Shown here: positions 8,249 to 17,806 of the stretch, piece after piece
Numbering within the stretch: position 1 is the first letter of the stretch
Layout: the number at the start of each line of letters is the position of its first letter
Source of the DNA: an uncultured Lachnospiraceae bacterium
GTDB lineage: Bacteria; Bacillota; Clostridia; Lachnospirales; Lachnospiraceae
Reading direction: 5' to 3'
Assembly (NCBI GenBank): GCA_947176505.1
Contig: CAMWQW010000005.1
Location: 62,001-126,000, forward strand
DNA: 64,000 nt
The notes under the pieces: generated by a model
What the model was told of the DNA's origin: nothing
Database searches by the model: none
Seen by the model: only the letters and a program-made list of their open reading frames with translations
Translations under genes and position numbers: made by a program

Positions 8249-9679
8249 CTGCAGCATCGCACGTATACTGAGATTGCCGGAGCTGGAAGCAGCGTCCCGT
8301 TCGGGAAAGATTTTCTTCCAGCTTATGAGAACGGCAGCCAGCGACATAACGCCCGAGAGGGTGTCAGAGACCGGACCGGACCATAAAATACCGTCAATTC
8401 CCATAAGTGCACCGAGAATCAGCATGGACGGAATAAGGAAGATAATCTGTCTGGACAGCGACAGTATCATGGACGGCATCGGCTTGCCGATTGCCTGATA
8501 AAAGATACCGATTACCATACCCGAAGGAATCATAAAGCACGCCATCAGGTAGATGCGGAAGCATTTGACGGCAAATTCCATATACAGCTCTGATTCCTGC
8601 CCGAAAAGATTGATGATTGCTTCCGGAAATAATTGGAATATAATCAGCGCTACAACCATAATGGCAGTGCAGGAAATCAAGGAAAGCTTAAATGTCTGTT
8701 TGACTCTTTTATACTGTCTGCTTCCGTAATTATATCCGAGAATCGGCTGCACGCCGGAGGCAATTCCCATGGCAATACTTGTAATCAACTGGCTGGTCTT
8801 CATGGTGATTCCGAGCGCTGCCATAGGAATATCCGCGCCATAAACAGACCTCGCCCCATATTTGACTAACAGATTGTTTTGGAGCGCAATGACAACCGTT
8901 CCGGCAATCTGTGTGAAGAACGAAGACATACCGAGGGAAATGATTTTGCCGGAGATGATTCTGTCCGGAATAAAATCCTGCTTTGTGGGCTGAACCGTTT
9001 TGAGACGGAACAGACAGAACACATAGTAAATTGCGTTGAGCAGCTGTCCGATGATGGTAGCCCATGCCGCGCCCTGTACGCCCCAATGGAATACGAAGAT
9101 AAAAATCGGGTCGAGAATAATGTTAGTAATGCAACCAATCAGCATACCGACCATACTTGCTTTGGGGCGCCCGTCTGCACGGATGACATTGCCGAAGCCT
9201 ACGCCGATGACAAATATCGGGAAACCAAGTACAATGATTCTGCCGTAGTCCATGGCATAGGACATAACTTCGCCTCTGGCGCCGAACAGAAAACAAAGCG
9301 GCTCGAGGAAGATTTCAAACAGGATGAGGAAGAGTATGCCGGATCCGATTGTTAAGGTTATCATATTTCCTATGCCGTGCGCTGCCTGTTCCGGTTCGTT
9401 TTTGCCGAGTTGAAGGCTCATGAACGACGAGGCGCCGTTCCCGAACATCATGGCAACTGCCATCAGAATCAATGTCATAGGCATAACGACGTTCGTTGCC
9501 GCATTTCCCAGATACCCTACGCCCTGCCCGATAAATACCTGATCTACCATGTTGTAGAGAGAATTGACAACGAGGGAGATGACGCTTGGGACAGCATAGC
9601 GGAGGGTTAGTTTTCTGATACTCTCTGTTCCGAGAGGATTTACCATCGGAGTTGTTGTAATTGATGTTGTTTTATTCAT
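8186..9679 (-). CDS. MATE-family multidrug exporter (MepA-like)
   Basis: 497 aa, about 40 longer than most family members because of a polar C-terminal tail. Twelve membrane segments in two MatE repeats, beginning 'LTLRYAVPSVISLVVNSLYN' with the typical 'MVDQVFIGQGVG' loop. Such proteins export cationic drugs or dyes with Na+ or H+ antiport. GGAGGTTTCC precedes the ATG. It is divergent from the LysR gene (130-bp intergenic region), which may regulate it. The 3' end overlaps bceB by 63 bp on the opposite strand; the extra tail (from about 'GNLSIRAML') is encoded there, so a lost original stop is possible. Substrate unknown. Confidence 0.88.
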   Translation of the reverse strand: MNKTTSITTTPMVNPLGTESIRKLTLRYAVPSVISLVVNSLYNMVDQVFIGQGVGYLGNAATNVVMPMTLILMAVAMMFGNGASSFMSLQLGKNEPEQAAHGIGNMITLTIGSGILFLILFEIFLEPLCFLFGARGEVMSYAMDYGRIIVLGFPIFVIGVGFGNVIRADGRPKASMVGMLIGCITNIILDPIFIFVFHWGVQGAAWATIIGQLLNAIYYVFCLFRLKTVQPTKQDFIPDRIISGKIISLGMSSFFTQIAGTVVIALQNNLLVKYGARSVYGADIPMAALGITMKTSQLITSIAMGIASGVQPILGYNYGSRQYKRVKQTFKLSLISCTAIMVVALIIFQLFPEAIINLFGQESELYMEFAVKCFRIYLMACFMIPSGMVIGIFYQAIGKPMPSMILSLSRQIIFLIPSMLILGALMGIDGILWSGPVSDTLSGVMSLAAVLISWKKIFPERDAASSSGNLSIRAMLQSRTHGTLKEYPCTNKVAKQQ

Positions 9680-9743
9680 AAATTCGGAAACCTCCTATAT
9701 TATTTTAATTTGATTTTCGTCTCTTATTGTATCTGCATTGTTC

Positions 9744-9772
9744 TTGTCTGTGAATTAAGAATTTGTTATAAT
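9744..9772 (+). promoter_or_regulatory. Sigma-A-type promoter for the LysR gene
   Basis: TTGTCT (9744-9749), 17-bp spacer, TATAAT (9767-9772); the ATG follows 37 bp later. It lies in the 129-bp divergent region with the MATE gene, so a LysR dimer bound here could control both directions, as is usual for this family. Confidence 0.6.
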
Positions 9773-9808
9773 TGATAAGAAAAATTTATAAATCCCGGAG
9801 AATAAAAT

Positions 9809-10708
9809 ATGACGACAATGCAGTTAGAGTGTTTTCTGGCTGTGGCGGAAACGCTGAATTTTGCAAAGGCTGCGGGGCAGCTTAATGTGACACAGCCGGC
9901 AGTTACACAGCAGATACGGTCTTTGGAGGAGGAGTTGAATGTGCAGCTTTTTAAGCGCACGACGCGGGTGGTGCAGATGACGCCGGAAGCGTATGCGTTT
10001 CTTGACGATGCGCGTCACATTCTTCATATGATTCATTTTACGAAGCAGCGGTTTAAAGAGCGCAGCGATGTGGGGAGGCTACCCTTTTGTATTGGCAGTC
10101 ATACTTATGAGGATTTGGATTTGCTGGCGGATATACTGCGGAGTATGGCAGATACATATCCGGAGCTGCATCCTGTTTTTCAAGTGGTTCCGTTTCAACA
10201 TTTGTACAAGCTTTTGGCGGAAGAAACGGTGGACGTTATCGTTGCCTTTCAGTCCAAGGATGATAAGGAAAGTTACGGAACCTATCGGGAGTTTATGAAG
10301 ATTCCGGTGATGGGAATTGTACCTGCCAATCATTCTTTGGCGCAGAGTGGTTATCTGACGGTGGAGGAGTTGAGAAAGCATCGGGTTATCTTTACTGCGC
10401 CACATAAATGTCCAAGTGGTCTGCGCGCGTTTCAAAATGAACTGATCAGGGACAGAGCGCTTGCGGATATGATGTTTTGTGAGGATCCGGAAGCAGCAGT
10501 TTTGTTGGCGAAGGCAGGATTCGGAGTTGCCCTGCTTCCGAAACTTCCGGGACAGAGCGATGCAAAACTTAGGGTTATTCCGGTGCAGGGGGTTGAACCG
10601 CTCTCTTTTGGCGCGTATTATAAAAGTACGTCGGGGAAGCCCATTCTCAAAGAGTTTTTGCGATTGTGCCGGGAATACTTGAGTGGGAGTAAGTTGACTG
10701 AAGACTAA
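9809..10708 (+). CDS. LysR-family transcriptional regulator
   Basis: 299 aa, standard length. Residues 1-60 are the winged HTH ('LNFAKAAGQLNVTQPAVTQQ') and dimerisation helix; residues ~90-295 form the periplasmic-binding-protein-like effector domain ('FCIGSHTYEDLDLLADIL', 'VMGIVPANHSLAQ'). LysR proteins typically autoregulate and control a divergent neighbour, here the MATE exporter. The inducer is not evident. The following glycosylase gene starts 42 bp downstream and is probably unrelated in function though possibly co-transcribed. Confidence 0.9.
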   Translation: MTTMQLECFLAVAETLNFAKAAGQLNVTQPAVTQQIRSLEEELNVQLFKRTTRVVQMTPEAYAFLDDARHILHMIHFTKQRFKERSDVGRLPFCIGSHTYEDLDLLADILRSMADTYPELHPVFQVVPFQHLYKLLAEETVDVIVAFQSKDDKESYGTYREFMKIPVMGIVPANHSLAQSGYLTVEELRKHRVIFTAPHKCPSGLRAFQNELIRDRALADMMFCEDPEAAVLLAKAGFGVALLPKLPGQSDAKLRVIPVQGVEPLSFGAYYKSTSGKPILKEFLRLCREYLSGSKLTED

Positions 10709-10750
10709 CATGGCAGAAATGCTGAAATTTAAGAAGGGAAAGAGTTTACG

Positions 10751-11266
10751 ATGATAAATCATCCGATTGAACCCGTCTATGACGAGGAATCCAAGATTTT
10801 GATATTGGGAAGTTTTCCTTCCGTGAAGTCGCGGGAACAGCAGTTTTTCTACGGGCATAAACAGAATCGTTTCTGGAAGGTCTGTGCGCTGGCGCTTGGA
10901 TGCGCCGTGCCGGAAACCGTAGAAGAGAAGCGAAAGATGCTGCTTAGACATCACATAGCGGTCTGGGACGTAATCGCAAGCTGTGAGATTACGGGTTCCT
11001 CGGATGCGAGCATACGGAATGTGGTGCCGAACGATTTGTCGTGTATCCTGTCTTGTGCGGATATCCGGACAATCTATACGAACGGCTCCAAAGCTCACAA
11101 ACTCTATCAGAAATATATTTTTCCGGTGAACGGGAGAGAAGCGTATCTACTGCCTTCCACGAGCCCGGCGAATGCGGGGTATTCGCTGGAGAGACTGGCG
11201 GAAGCTTGGAAGGTGATTGGGGAGAATGAAAAGTGTAAGATTATGAAAATGCAATCGAGTGATTGA
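10751..11266 (+). CDS. DNA-deoxyinosine (hypoxanthine) glycosylase, UDG superfamily family 6
   Basis: 171 aa, matching family length. Motif I 'LILGSFPSVKSRE' (residues ~16-28) is followed by 'QNRFWKV', and motif II 'LPSTSPANAGYS' lies near residue 137. The combination GSFPS plus STSPAN identifies the family-6 glycosylases that remove hypoxanthine (deaminated adenine) from DNA in base excision repair. The protein is small, soluble and without signal peptide. It is followed 18 bp later by a flavodoxin-fold gene. Function by family; the motifs are read directly. Confidence 0.82.
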   Translation: MINHPIEPVYDEESKILILGSFPSVKSREQQFFYGHKQNRFWKVCALALGCAVPETVEEKRKMLLRHHIAVWDVIASCEITGSSDASIRNVVPNDLSCILSCADIRTIYTNGSKAHKLYQKYIFPVNGREAYLLPSTSPANAGYSLERLAEAWKVIGENEKCKIMKMQSSD

Positions 11267-11284
11267 TGAAAGGAGAACCGTCCA

Positions 11285-11974
11285 ATGAATATTGTCATTA
11301 TCCATGGTCAGAGTCATCAAGGGTCTACATATCATATTGCGGAAATGCTCGCCCAAAAGTTGCAGGGAAAAGTTACCGAGTTCTTCTTACCGAGGGACTT
11401 CGGATCTTTTTGTGTTGGGTGTACATCCTGTTTCGAAAAGTCCGAGACGTTGTGTCCACATTACGAAAAACTGAATCCGATTACAAAGGCTTTAGATGAC
11501 ACGGATGTCATAATCTTGGCAAGCCCGGTGTATGTATATCACGCGACGGGTGCAATGAAAGCATTTCTGGATCATTACGGGTATCGGTGGATGGTGCACC
11601 GCCCGGAGGAAAAGATGTTTCGTAAACAGGCAGTATGCATTTCCACGGCGGCGGGCGCAGGCATGAAAAGCACAAACAAGGATATGGCGGATAGTATGTT
11701 TTTCTGGGGAATTGCTAAGACATATAAATATGGCGTAGCTGTGCGGGAAGTGGCATGGAAACGGGTAAATCATAAGATAAAGAGACGCGTGGAAAGAAAG
11801 ACTACGGCATTGGCGCGCAAGATTAGGAGAAATTACGGAAGAGTGAAACCGTCTGTAAAGACTAAAGTTTTCTTTTCTATTATGCGTCTGGTGCAGAAAG
11901 CAGGATGGAACGAGGCGGACCGGAAGTATTGGGAAGAAAAGGGATGGACAGGGAATAGAAGACCGTGGCGGTGA
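11285..11974 (+). CDS. Flavodoxin-fold NAD(P)H-dependent oxidoreductase
   Basis: 229 aa. The N-terminus 'MNIVIIHGQSHQGSTYHIAE' is the FMN-phosphate loop of the NADPH-dependent FMN reductase family; 'ILASPVYVYHATGAMKAFLD' is the second flavin-contact region. Cysteines in 'GCTSCFEKSE' (~residues 39-48) are typical of iron-sulfur-flavoprotein relatives, although the full cysteine cluster is not present. The last ~60 residues are basic. GAAAGGAG precedes the ATG. It probably reduces quinones, nitro compounds or protein partners; electron partner unknown. Confidence 0.8.
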   Translation: MNIVIIHGQSHQGSTYHIAEMLAQKLQGKVTEFFLPRDFGSFCVGCTSCFEKSETLCPHYEKLNPITKALDDTDVIILASPVYVYHATGAMKAFLDHYGYRWMVHRPEEKMFRKQAVCISTAAGAGMKSTNKDMADSMFFWGIAKTYKYGVAVREVAWKRVNHKIKRRVERKTTALARKIRRNYGRVKPSVKTKVFFSIMRLVQKAGWNEADRKYWEEKGWTGNRRPWR

Positions 11975-12044
11975 GACAGAACGCTTTGGCAAAGACAGCT
12001 TGATTTGGTATTGATTATACAAAATAGGGAAGGACAATCATTCA

Positions 12045-12839
12045 ATGAATACAGGCAGTGAGTTATTGAATAATTTGGATAAATTACATACAACGGAATT
12101 GGGGATAGAGCGTATCAGAAGAAATCTGTCTTTAGATACGGATGATGTGGTTGCGTGGTGCAAAACAAAAATCGGTTCTGCGGATGCCGTTATTACCAGA
12201 AACGGAAAAAACTGGTATGTGAATGTAGAAAATTGTATGATAACGGTAAATGCGTATAGTTATACAATTATTACAGCGCATAAGGAGAAAAAGAGCGCAG
12301 TGTTTACAGCAAAAACCAAAACAAACATGTTATGTGATGATATCAGATATCTAACAGAGAGAGCATTGTGGGAGACAGAAAACCTCATGAAGTGTATTCC
12401 GGACGAACTTTGGTCGAAACGTTACGATGGGATTCCCATGTGGAAATTCCTGTATCATACATTATATTCTATGGATAGATGGTACATCAATCCATACGAC
12501 GAGACATATCAGAATCCTTCTTTTCACACGGATACTTTGGCGGATTTGAATGTTATACCGGGGGAAGAGTATTTGAGCCGCGAACAGTTAGAATACTATT
12601 TCTATCAAATCCGTGATAAGATACAAAGCTATATCGCCGGACTTTCAGACAGTGAACTGTCCGAAAAACCGGAAAATTGTGATATGAGCAGATTTCGACT
12701 GATACTGGGACAGTTTAGACACTGGCATCGTCATATGGGTGTGATTTATGGATTTATTATTGAGGATGCAGGTAAATGGGCTTATGTGCTCAATATGCTG
12801 GGCAAATATCCGGATGCACCGATGCCGAATTACTATTAA
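12045..12839 (+). CDS. DUF3781-DinB-like fusion protein
   Basis: 264 aa. Residues 1-85 match what I recall of DUF3781 ('LHTTELGIERIRRNL', 'GKNWYVNVENC', 'AYSYTIITAHK'), normally a free-standing small protein. Residues ~100-264 form a DinB/YfiT-like four-helix bundle ('ERALWETENLMKCIPDELW', 'HTLYSMDRWY', 'FRHWHRHMGVIYG'). The histidines H144, H226 and H228 could be the metal triad of DinB-fold thiol transferases, though assignment is by eye. The protein is cytoplasmic, with no signal peptide. The pairing is unusual and suggests that DUF3781 acts on or with a DinB-type enzyme. Biochemical function unknown. Confidence 0.75.
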   Translation: MNTGSELLNNLDKLHTTELGIERIRRNLSLDTDDVVAWCKTKIGSADAVITRNGKNWYVNVENCMITVNAYSYTIITAHKEKKSAVFTAKTKTNMLCDDIRYLTERALWETENLMKCIPDELWSKRYDGIPMWKFLYHTLYSMDRWYINPYDETYQNPSFHTDTLADLNVIPGEEYLSREQLEYYFYQIRDKIQSYIAGLSDSELSEKPENCDMSRFRLILGQFRHWHRHMGVIYGFIIEDAGKWAYVLNMLGKYPDAPMPNYY

Positions 12840-12938
12840 GGATAAATTCTTATTGTTCAGGAAATGGGACAAAGAGAAAAACATATTTAGCACCTAGATT
12901 TAACAATTGACAGGGTTTTGTGAGAGGAGACTTTCAAA

Positions 12939-13610
12939 ATGACCGACATCTATTACATCGAGGACGACGCGTCTATCGCACAGTCTGTCAAAGAATATTT
13001 GGAGCAGTACGATTTTCGAGTGACTGTTTATGATACGATTGCCGGTGCAAGAGCGGCAATCGGGAAAATGTGTCCACAGCTTGTGTTACTTGATTGGAAT
13101 ATGCCGGACGGACAGGGAGACAGGCTGTGCCGTTTCATTCGCTCCGAGTGGAGCGAACTGCCGATTATTTTCCTGACCGTCAAGGACGACGCCAAAGATA
13201 TCGTGGCGGGGTTTAAGGACGGTGCGGACGATTATGTCGTGAAACCGTTTGAACTGACGGTGCTGCATTCACGCATACTTGCGCTGCTTCGGCGGGCAGG
13301 GCAAACCGGGCAGGCGAGGCTTCGTTGTGACGATATCATACTGGATCAAGAAAAGTTATCTGTGTACTTAGGGAAAGAGGAGCTGACTTTAAGCTTGCCG
13401 GAATACCAGCTGCTCCAGCTGCTTATGGAAAATAAAGGCAAAACAGTCATGCGCGGACAGATTTTAGAGCATGTCTGGGACAGTAACGGCAATTATGTGA
13501 ATGACAATACTTTGACGGTTACGATGAAGCGTCTTAGGGAGAAATTGCATCATCCGGCGTGCATTAAGACAATACGCAGTTTCGGATATCGAATGGAGGA
13601 TACGTTATGA
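12939..13610 (+). CDS. OmpR-family response regulator of second ABC-associated two-component system
   Basis: 223 aa. Receiver with E8/D9-D10, phospho-acceptor D52 ('LVLLDWNMPDGQGD'), Thr in 'IFLTVKDD', and Lys in 'YVVKPFEL'. Winged-helix effector domain from ~125 ('LSLPEYQLLQLLMENKGK', 'TLTVTMKRLREKL'). GAGAGGAG precedes the ATG. Its stop overlaps the kinase start by 4 bases (ATGA), indicating coupling. Together with the following kinase, ATPase and FtsX permease it forms a self-contained peptide-sensing or detoxification module, distinct from the Bce module because the kinase has a real extracellular loop. Confidence 0.87.
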   Translation: MTDIYYIEDDASIAQSVKEYLEQYDFRVTVYDTIAGARAAIGKMCPQLVLLDWNMPDGQGDRLCRFIRSEWSELPIIFLTVKDDAKDIVAGFKDGADDYVVKPFELTVLHSRILALLRRAGQTGQARLRCDDIILDQEKLSVYLGKEELTLSLPEYQLLQLLMENKGKTVMRGQILEHVWDSNGNYVNDNTLTVTMKRLREKLHHPACIKTIRSFGYRMEDTL

Positions 13611-14767
13611 TGGCAGGTAAGAAGGGTGCTGCGAGAACCGGAATTTCATTTAGGGAGAGAAGGCGGCGTGGAATCGTGATAACCGCAGTTATATCAGCAT
13701 GTTTGGGGGCTGTATTGTACACGGTACTGTTTTTTATACAGGAATATCGTAAGAGCAACGTGTATTGGGGAGCCATTCCGATGCAGTTTATTCTATTATC
13801 CGCGGCTGTGTTTATTGTGACGGCTGGCGGATTTCTTTTTGTGTGGTGGTATCCGCACAGGTATGAGCGGACGAGGATAGCTGAACTGACCGACTATTTG
13901 GAAGAAATCAATGTGGGTGGGACGGGCACGGTTCTTTCGGTGAAGGAGGATGAATTTTCACATCTTCAGGATGAGATGTATAAAACAGTCACGGAACTGT
14001 ATCATACAAGAGAGCAGGCGATTGTGGCGAAAGAAAATTATGCGGATAATCTGGCGAATATTGCGCATCAGTTGAAGACGCCGGTTACGGCAGCTTTTTT
14101 ATCGCTGCAGCTTCTGGAACAAGTCGATGATATTACGGAAGAGTCTGATAAGGAGAAAGTGAAAAATAACGTAACCTTAATAAAGAAACAGCTTGAGCGC
14201 CTACAGTATCTCGAGGAAGCTCTGCTGACACTTTCACGGATTGATGCGGGAGTCCTAAGGTTAGAGTGTGCACAAGTAGATATTTATACGGTTCTGAGCC
14301 TTGCGGCGGACAACCTTGATAATCTTCTTTCGGGAAAAAATGTTTCAGTTTCAATTCCCGACAAGGGCAGTGTCACCTTCCAAGGGGATATGGAGTGGAC
14401 TATGGAAGCACTTATGAATTTGATGAAAAATTGTATGGAACATTCCCCGGAAGGCGGCACAATCTATTGCGATTATTCCGTCAATCCGCTTTATAAAGAA
14501 ATCCGCATATGGGATGAGGGTACAGGATTTGACAAGGAAGATATTCCGCATCTGTTTGAGCGGTTTTACCGTGGGAAGAATATAGAAAAAGCGGAAGATA
14601 CGGAGAAAAATGAGGCAAACGAGCCGCAGAGGATAAGTAATGACACGGGTGTCGGAATAGGACTATCCTTGGCGCGCTCCATTCTCGAGCAGCAGAACGG
14701 AACCATATCGGCGCGCAATCTGCCGCAGGGCGGGGCATGTTTTGAAATAAAAATTTACAGTCACTGA
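13607..14767 (+). CDS. Sensor histidine kinase of second ABC-associated system
   Basis: 386 aa. Two membrane helices (~23-43 and ~62-84) flank a short external loop of ~15 residues. HisKA contains H154 ('NIAHQLKTPVTAAFLSL'). The HATPase domain has 'MNLMKNCMEHS', 'WDEGTGFDKEDI' and 'GVGIGLSLARSILEQQ'. An unusual Glu/Asn-rich insert ('KAEDTEKNEANEPQRISND') lies between the F and G2 boxes. It overlaps the response-regulator gene by 4 bp and is followed 62 bp later by the ABC ATPase. The short loop suggests sensing in or at the membrane, perhaps through the transporter. Confidence 0.87.
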   Translation: MMAGKKGAARTGISFRERRRRGIVITAVISACLGAVLYTVLFFIQEYRKSNVYWGAIPMQFILLSAAVFIVTAGGFLFVWWYPHRYERTRIAELTDYLEEINVGGTGTVLSVKEDEFSHLQDEMYKTVTELYHTREQAIVAKENYADNLANIAHQLKTPVTAAFLSLQLLEQVDDITEESDKEKVKNNVTLIKKQLERLQYLEEALLTLSRIDAGVLRLECAQVDIYTVLSLAADNLDNLLSGKNVSVSIPDKGSVTFQGDMEWTMEALMNLMKNCMEHSPEGGTIYCDYSVNPLYKEIRIWDEGTGFDKEDIPHLFERFYRGKNIEKAEDTEKNEANEPQRISNDTGVGIGLSLARSILEQQNGTISARNLPQGGACFEIKIYSH

Positions 14768-14829
14768 GTTGTCACTTTCTGTTGGTATTGTGGAATTAGA
14801 CAAATAGCAAATCAGAAAAGGAGTAAAAC

Positions 14830-15513
14830 ATGGAAATCTTAAAATGTGATAACATCAGGAAAGTGTACGGTTCCGGTGACAATCAGGTGAAAGCGCTTGA
14901 CGGAATCAATCTGTCTGTGGAGAAGGGAGAGTTTGTTGCGATTGTAGGAGCCTCTGGTTCCGGCAAATCTACGCTGCTTCATATACTTGGCGGTGTGGAT
15001 GCTCCGACGGAGGGGAAGGTCATGGTGGAAGATACGGACATTTCGACTATGAACCGGACACAGGCGGCGATTTTCAGGCGCAGAAAGGTGGGGCTGGTAT
15101 ATCAATTCTATAATTTGATTCCGACGCTGACGATTCGCAAGAATATTCTGATGCCACTTTTGCTGGATAAGAAAAAAGTGAATCAGGAGTATTTTATGCA
15201 GGTGGTGACATCGCTTGGGATAGAAGGTAAATTGGACTTTTTACCGAATCAGCTCTCAGGTGGGCAGCAGCAGCGCGCGGCAATTGCACGTTCTTTGCTC
15301 TATCGTCCTGCGCTTTTGTTAGCGGACGAGCCGACCGGCAATCTGGACCGCAGGAACGGAGAAGAAATCGTCGATTTATTGAAGCTGTCTAACCGCAATC
15401 TGAATCAGACGATCATATTGATTACGCATGACGAGAAGGTCGCTTTGGAGGCGGACCGTATCATCACGATAGAAGACGGGCACATCATAGCAGACAGAAG
15501 GCGGGGTGAATAA
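14830..15513 (+). CDS. ABC transporter ATP-binding protein (MacB/LolD class)
   Basis: 227 aa. Walker A 'GASGSGKSTLLH', Q-loop 'LVYQFYNLIP', signature 'LSGGQQQRAA', Walker B 'LLLADEPTGNLDR' and H-loop 'ITHDEK' are intact. Length and the 'DEPTGNLD' form match ATPases that partner FtsX permeases in antimicrobial-peptide or lipoprotein-type machines, not importers. AAAAGGAG precedes the ATG. The next gene starts 2 bp after the stop. Likely under control of the upstream two-component system; no BceR-type box was seen before it. Confidence 0.9.
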   Translation: MEILKCDNIRKVYGSGDNQVKALDGINLSVEKGEFVAIVGASGSGKSTLLHILGGVDAPTEGKVMVEDTDISTMNRTQAAIFRRRKVGLVYQFYNLIPTLTIRKNILMPLLLDKKKVNQEYFMQVVTSLGIEGKLDFLPNQLSGGQQQRAAIARSLLYRPALLLADEPTGNLDRRNGEEIVDLLKLSNRNLNQTIILITHDEKVALEADRIITIEDGHIIADRRRGE

Positions 15514-15514
15514 T

Positions 15515-17779
15515 ATGGGGAAAAGTGCCACTATATGTTCTGACAGGCTTCGGGTTCGCAAGAACCGTGTATCGAGTGTGTCTATTATGTCGGCAGCTCT
15601 GATTGCATCATTATTTTTGTCAATGCTGTGTAGTTTTTTCTACAATATGTGGGTATATGACGTGGAGGCTGTCGTGTTAGAGGAGGGAGACTGGCAGGCG
15701 CGCATTGCCGGAACGGTCAGCGAGGAAGAGTTAAATCTGATTCGCAGTTTTGGTAATGTAGAGCGGGCAGTAGTAAATGAGGAAGCGGCGGAACAAAAAA
15801 CCGCAGTAATCGATCTGTATTTTCACAATCCCCGAACAATCTATCAAGATATGACACTTATGTCAGAAAAGATTGGATTGGAAAGTGAGCGGATAACGTT
15901 CAACTATCAACTTCTTTCCATGTATTTTATACGCATTCCGGGTGATGACAAGCCGAGAATGATTTTGCCGTTATTTGCGACGATTATGATGATTGCCGGC
16001 TTTTCCCTGATTCTTGTAATTCATAATTCTTTTGCGGTAACTATGAATGCAAAGATTCATCAATTAGGGATTCTCTCAAGCGTTGGAGCCACACCGCGGC
16101 AGATACGCATAAGTCTGATACAAGAAGCGGCTGCGATGTGTGTGCTTCCGATCATAGGGGGGAGTCTGGTCGGAATAGGAATCGGATACGGACTGCTTAT
16201 GATGATGAATGTTTTGGCAGCACAGACAATAGGGCGTCATGATGTGACATTTCAGTATCATCCGCTCATATTTGTGCTGACGGTTTTCGCCTCTATGCTG
16301 ACAGTACTGATTTCTGCATGGATCCCGGCGAGAAAACTGGCGAAGATGACTCCGTTAGAGGCGATTCGCGGTGCGGAGGAGATGCAGCTTAGAAAGAGAA
16401 AGCATTCTCCGATTTTATACCGATTGTTCGGAATAGAAGGAGAACTGGCAGGTAATGCGCTTAAGGCACAGAAGAAGGCACTAAGGACTTCTACCATATC
16501 TTTGACGCTGGCTTTTTTGGGCTTTGCGGTAATGGTGAGTTTTTTTGAGCTTTCAAATATCAGCACAGAGTATACTTATTTCGCCAGATATAAGGATGTA
16601 TGGGATGTGATGACAACGGTAAAGGATGTACGAATAGAGGATGTGGAATCGATTGCGGCTTTACAGGAGGCGGCAAGAGAAGAAGGAGCGTCAAGCAGCG
16701 TCATATATCAGAAAGCAACGGCTGTGGCGCAGATTCCGACAGAAAAAATCAGCGAGGAGGTAAGAGGGATTGGTGGCATTGAGAGACTGACAGATGGACT
16801 GACGATACAGGAAAAAGGATATCTTGTGCAAGCTTCGATTGTCATATTAGATGACGAAGGGTTTCTGGAATATTGCGAACAGCTCGGAATCATTCCGCGA
16901 TTAGACGGGGTGGTTATTCTGAATCGCATCTGGGACAGTGTCAACAGTAATTTCCGTTATCCGGAATATATTCCTTATGTGAAGGAGGACTATGACAGTA
17001 CGGTCCTGTATGGAGGAGAACAGCAGGGCGATGAATCGAACATTGCAATCACTGTACTCGCTTATACGGATAAAGAACCGGTTTTGCGAGAAGAATATGA
17101 CGATTATGCATTGGTCCATGTGATGCCCTTATCTTTGTGGAAAGATATTTCCGCTAGAATAGGACAAAGCATAAGTGTCGAGCCGGATGTTAATGTGCGT
17201 ATTTTGATGGACAGAGAAGACAATGCCTCAATGATAAATCAAGACACCGAATTGTTGCCGCAGATAAACAGAATTGAAGAAATTATAGCGCAGATACTCG
17301 GACAGAAATATGATATTGAGACAGAGAACCGGATACAGGAGAAGCTGACCAACGATAGGATGTTATGGGGCTATCAATTGATTGGAGGAGTATTCTGTTC
17401 ACTGCTTGCTTTAATCGGGATTGCCAATGTCTTTTCCTATACAATGGGCTTTATGCGTGTGAGGAGGCGGGAGTGTGCGAGATATCTTTCGGTAGGCATG
17501 ACGCCTGACGGATTAAAGAAGATGTTTCGGATTGAAATGCTTGTGATTGCAGGACGACCAATTATGATTACACTGCCGATTACCGTGGCAGTCCTCTCTC
17601 TTATGATAAAGGCAAGTTATCTGAATCCGGCGGAGTTCTGGTCACGGGCTCCCTATGCACCGATTGCCATTTATATGGCGGCAATTTTCGGGTTCGTTGC
17701 CATAGCTTACGCGATAGGCGGAAGGAAAATATTGCACGATAATCTTGTGGAAGCGCTGCGGAATGAGGCGATGATGTAA
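15515..17779 (+). CDS. ABC transporter permease, FtsX family with two extracytoplasmic domains
   Basis: 754 aa. A membrane helix at ~20-40 is followed by an external domain (~41-145), three membrane helices (~150-285; 'ILSSVGATPRQIRISLIQEA' is the coupling region), a second N-terminal-like helix at ~325-350, a large external domain (~355-610) and three C-terminal helices ending 'EALRNEAMM'. This duplicated layout fits FtsX/MacB-like transporters that do not import solutes. ATG 15515 is chosen because GCGGGGTG is correctly spaced; an overlapping GTG at 15506 is the alternative. It converges with trkH, 27 bp away. Substrate probably a peptide or envelope component (inference). Confidence 0.85.
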   Translation: MGKSATICSDRLRVRKNRVSSVSIMSAALIASLFLSMLCSFFYNMWVYDVEAVVLEEGDWQARIAGTVSEEELNLIRSFGNVERAVVNEEAAEQKTAVIDLYFHNPRTIYQDMTLMSEKIGLESERITFNYQLLSMYFIRIPGDDKPRMILPLFATIMMIAGFSLILVIHNSFAVTMNAKIHQLGILSSVGATPRQIRISLIQEAAAMCVLPIIGGSLVGIGIGYGLLMMMNVLAAQTIGRHDVTFQYHPLIFVLTVFASMLTVLISAWIPARKLAKMTPLEAIRGAEEMQLRKRKHSPILYRLFGIEGELAGNALKAQKKALRTSTISLTLAFLGFAVMVSFFELSNISTEYTYFARYKDVWDVMTTVKDVRIEDVESIAALQEAAREEGASSSVIYQKATAVAQIPTEKISEEVRGIGGIERLTDGLTIQEKGYLVQASIVILDDEGFLEYCEQLGIIPRLDGVVILNRIWDSVNSNFRYPEYIPYVKEDYDSTVLYGGEQQGDESNIAITVLAYTDKEPVLREEYDDYALVHVMPLSLWKDISARIGQSISVEPDVNVRILMDREDNASMINQDTELLPQINRIEEIIAQILGQKYDIETENRIQEKLTNDRMLWGYQLIGGVFCSLLALIGIANVFSYTMGFMRVRRRECARYLSVGMTPDGLKKMFRIEMLVIAGRPIMITLPITVAVLSLMIKASYLNPAEFWSRAPYAPIAIYMAAIFGFVAIAYAIGGRKILHDNLVEALRNEAMM

Positions 17780-17806
17780 TTTACGCGGCAGCGGAAGACG
17801 GGGCGA

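Noticed and set aside
10079..11098. Long minus-strand open frame opposite the LysR and glycosylase genes
   Set aside because: No family features, rich in Arg/His/Gln typical of antisense translation, and both sense genes are clear.
14768..14829. BceR-type box before the second ABC ATPase
   Set aside because: No TNACA-N4-TGTAA match in this gap.
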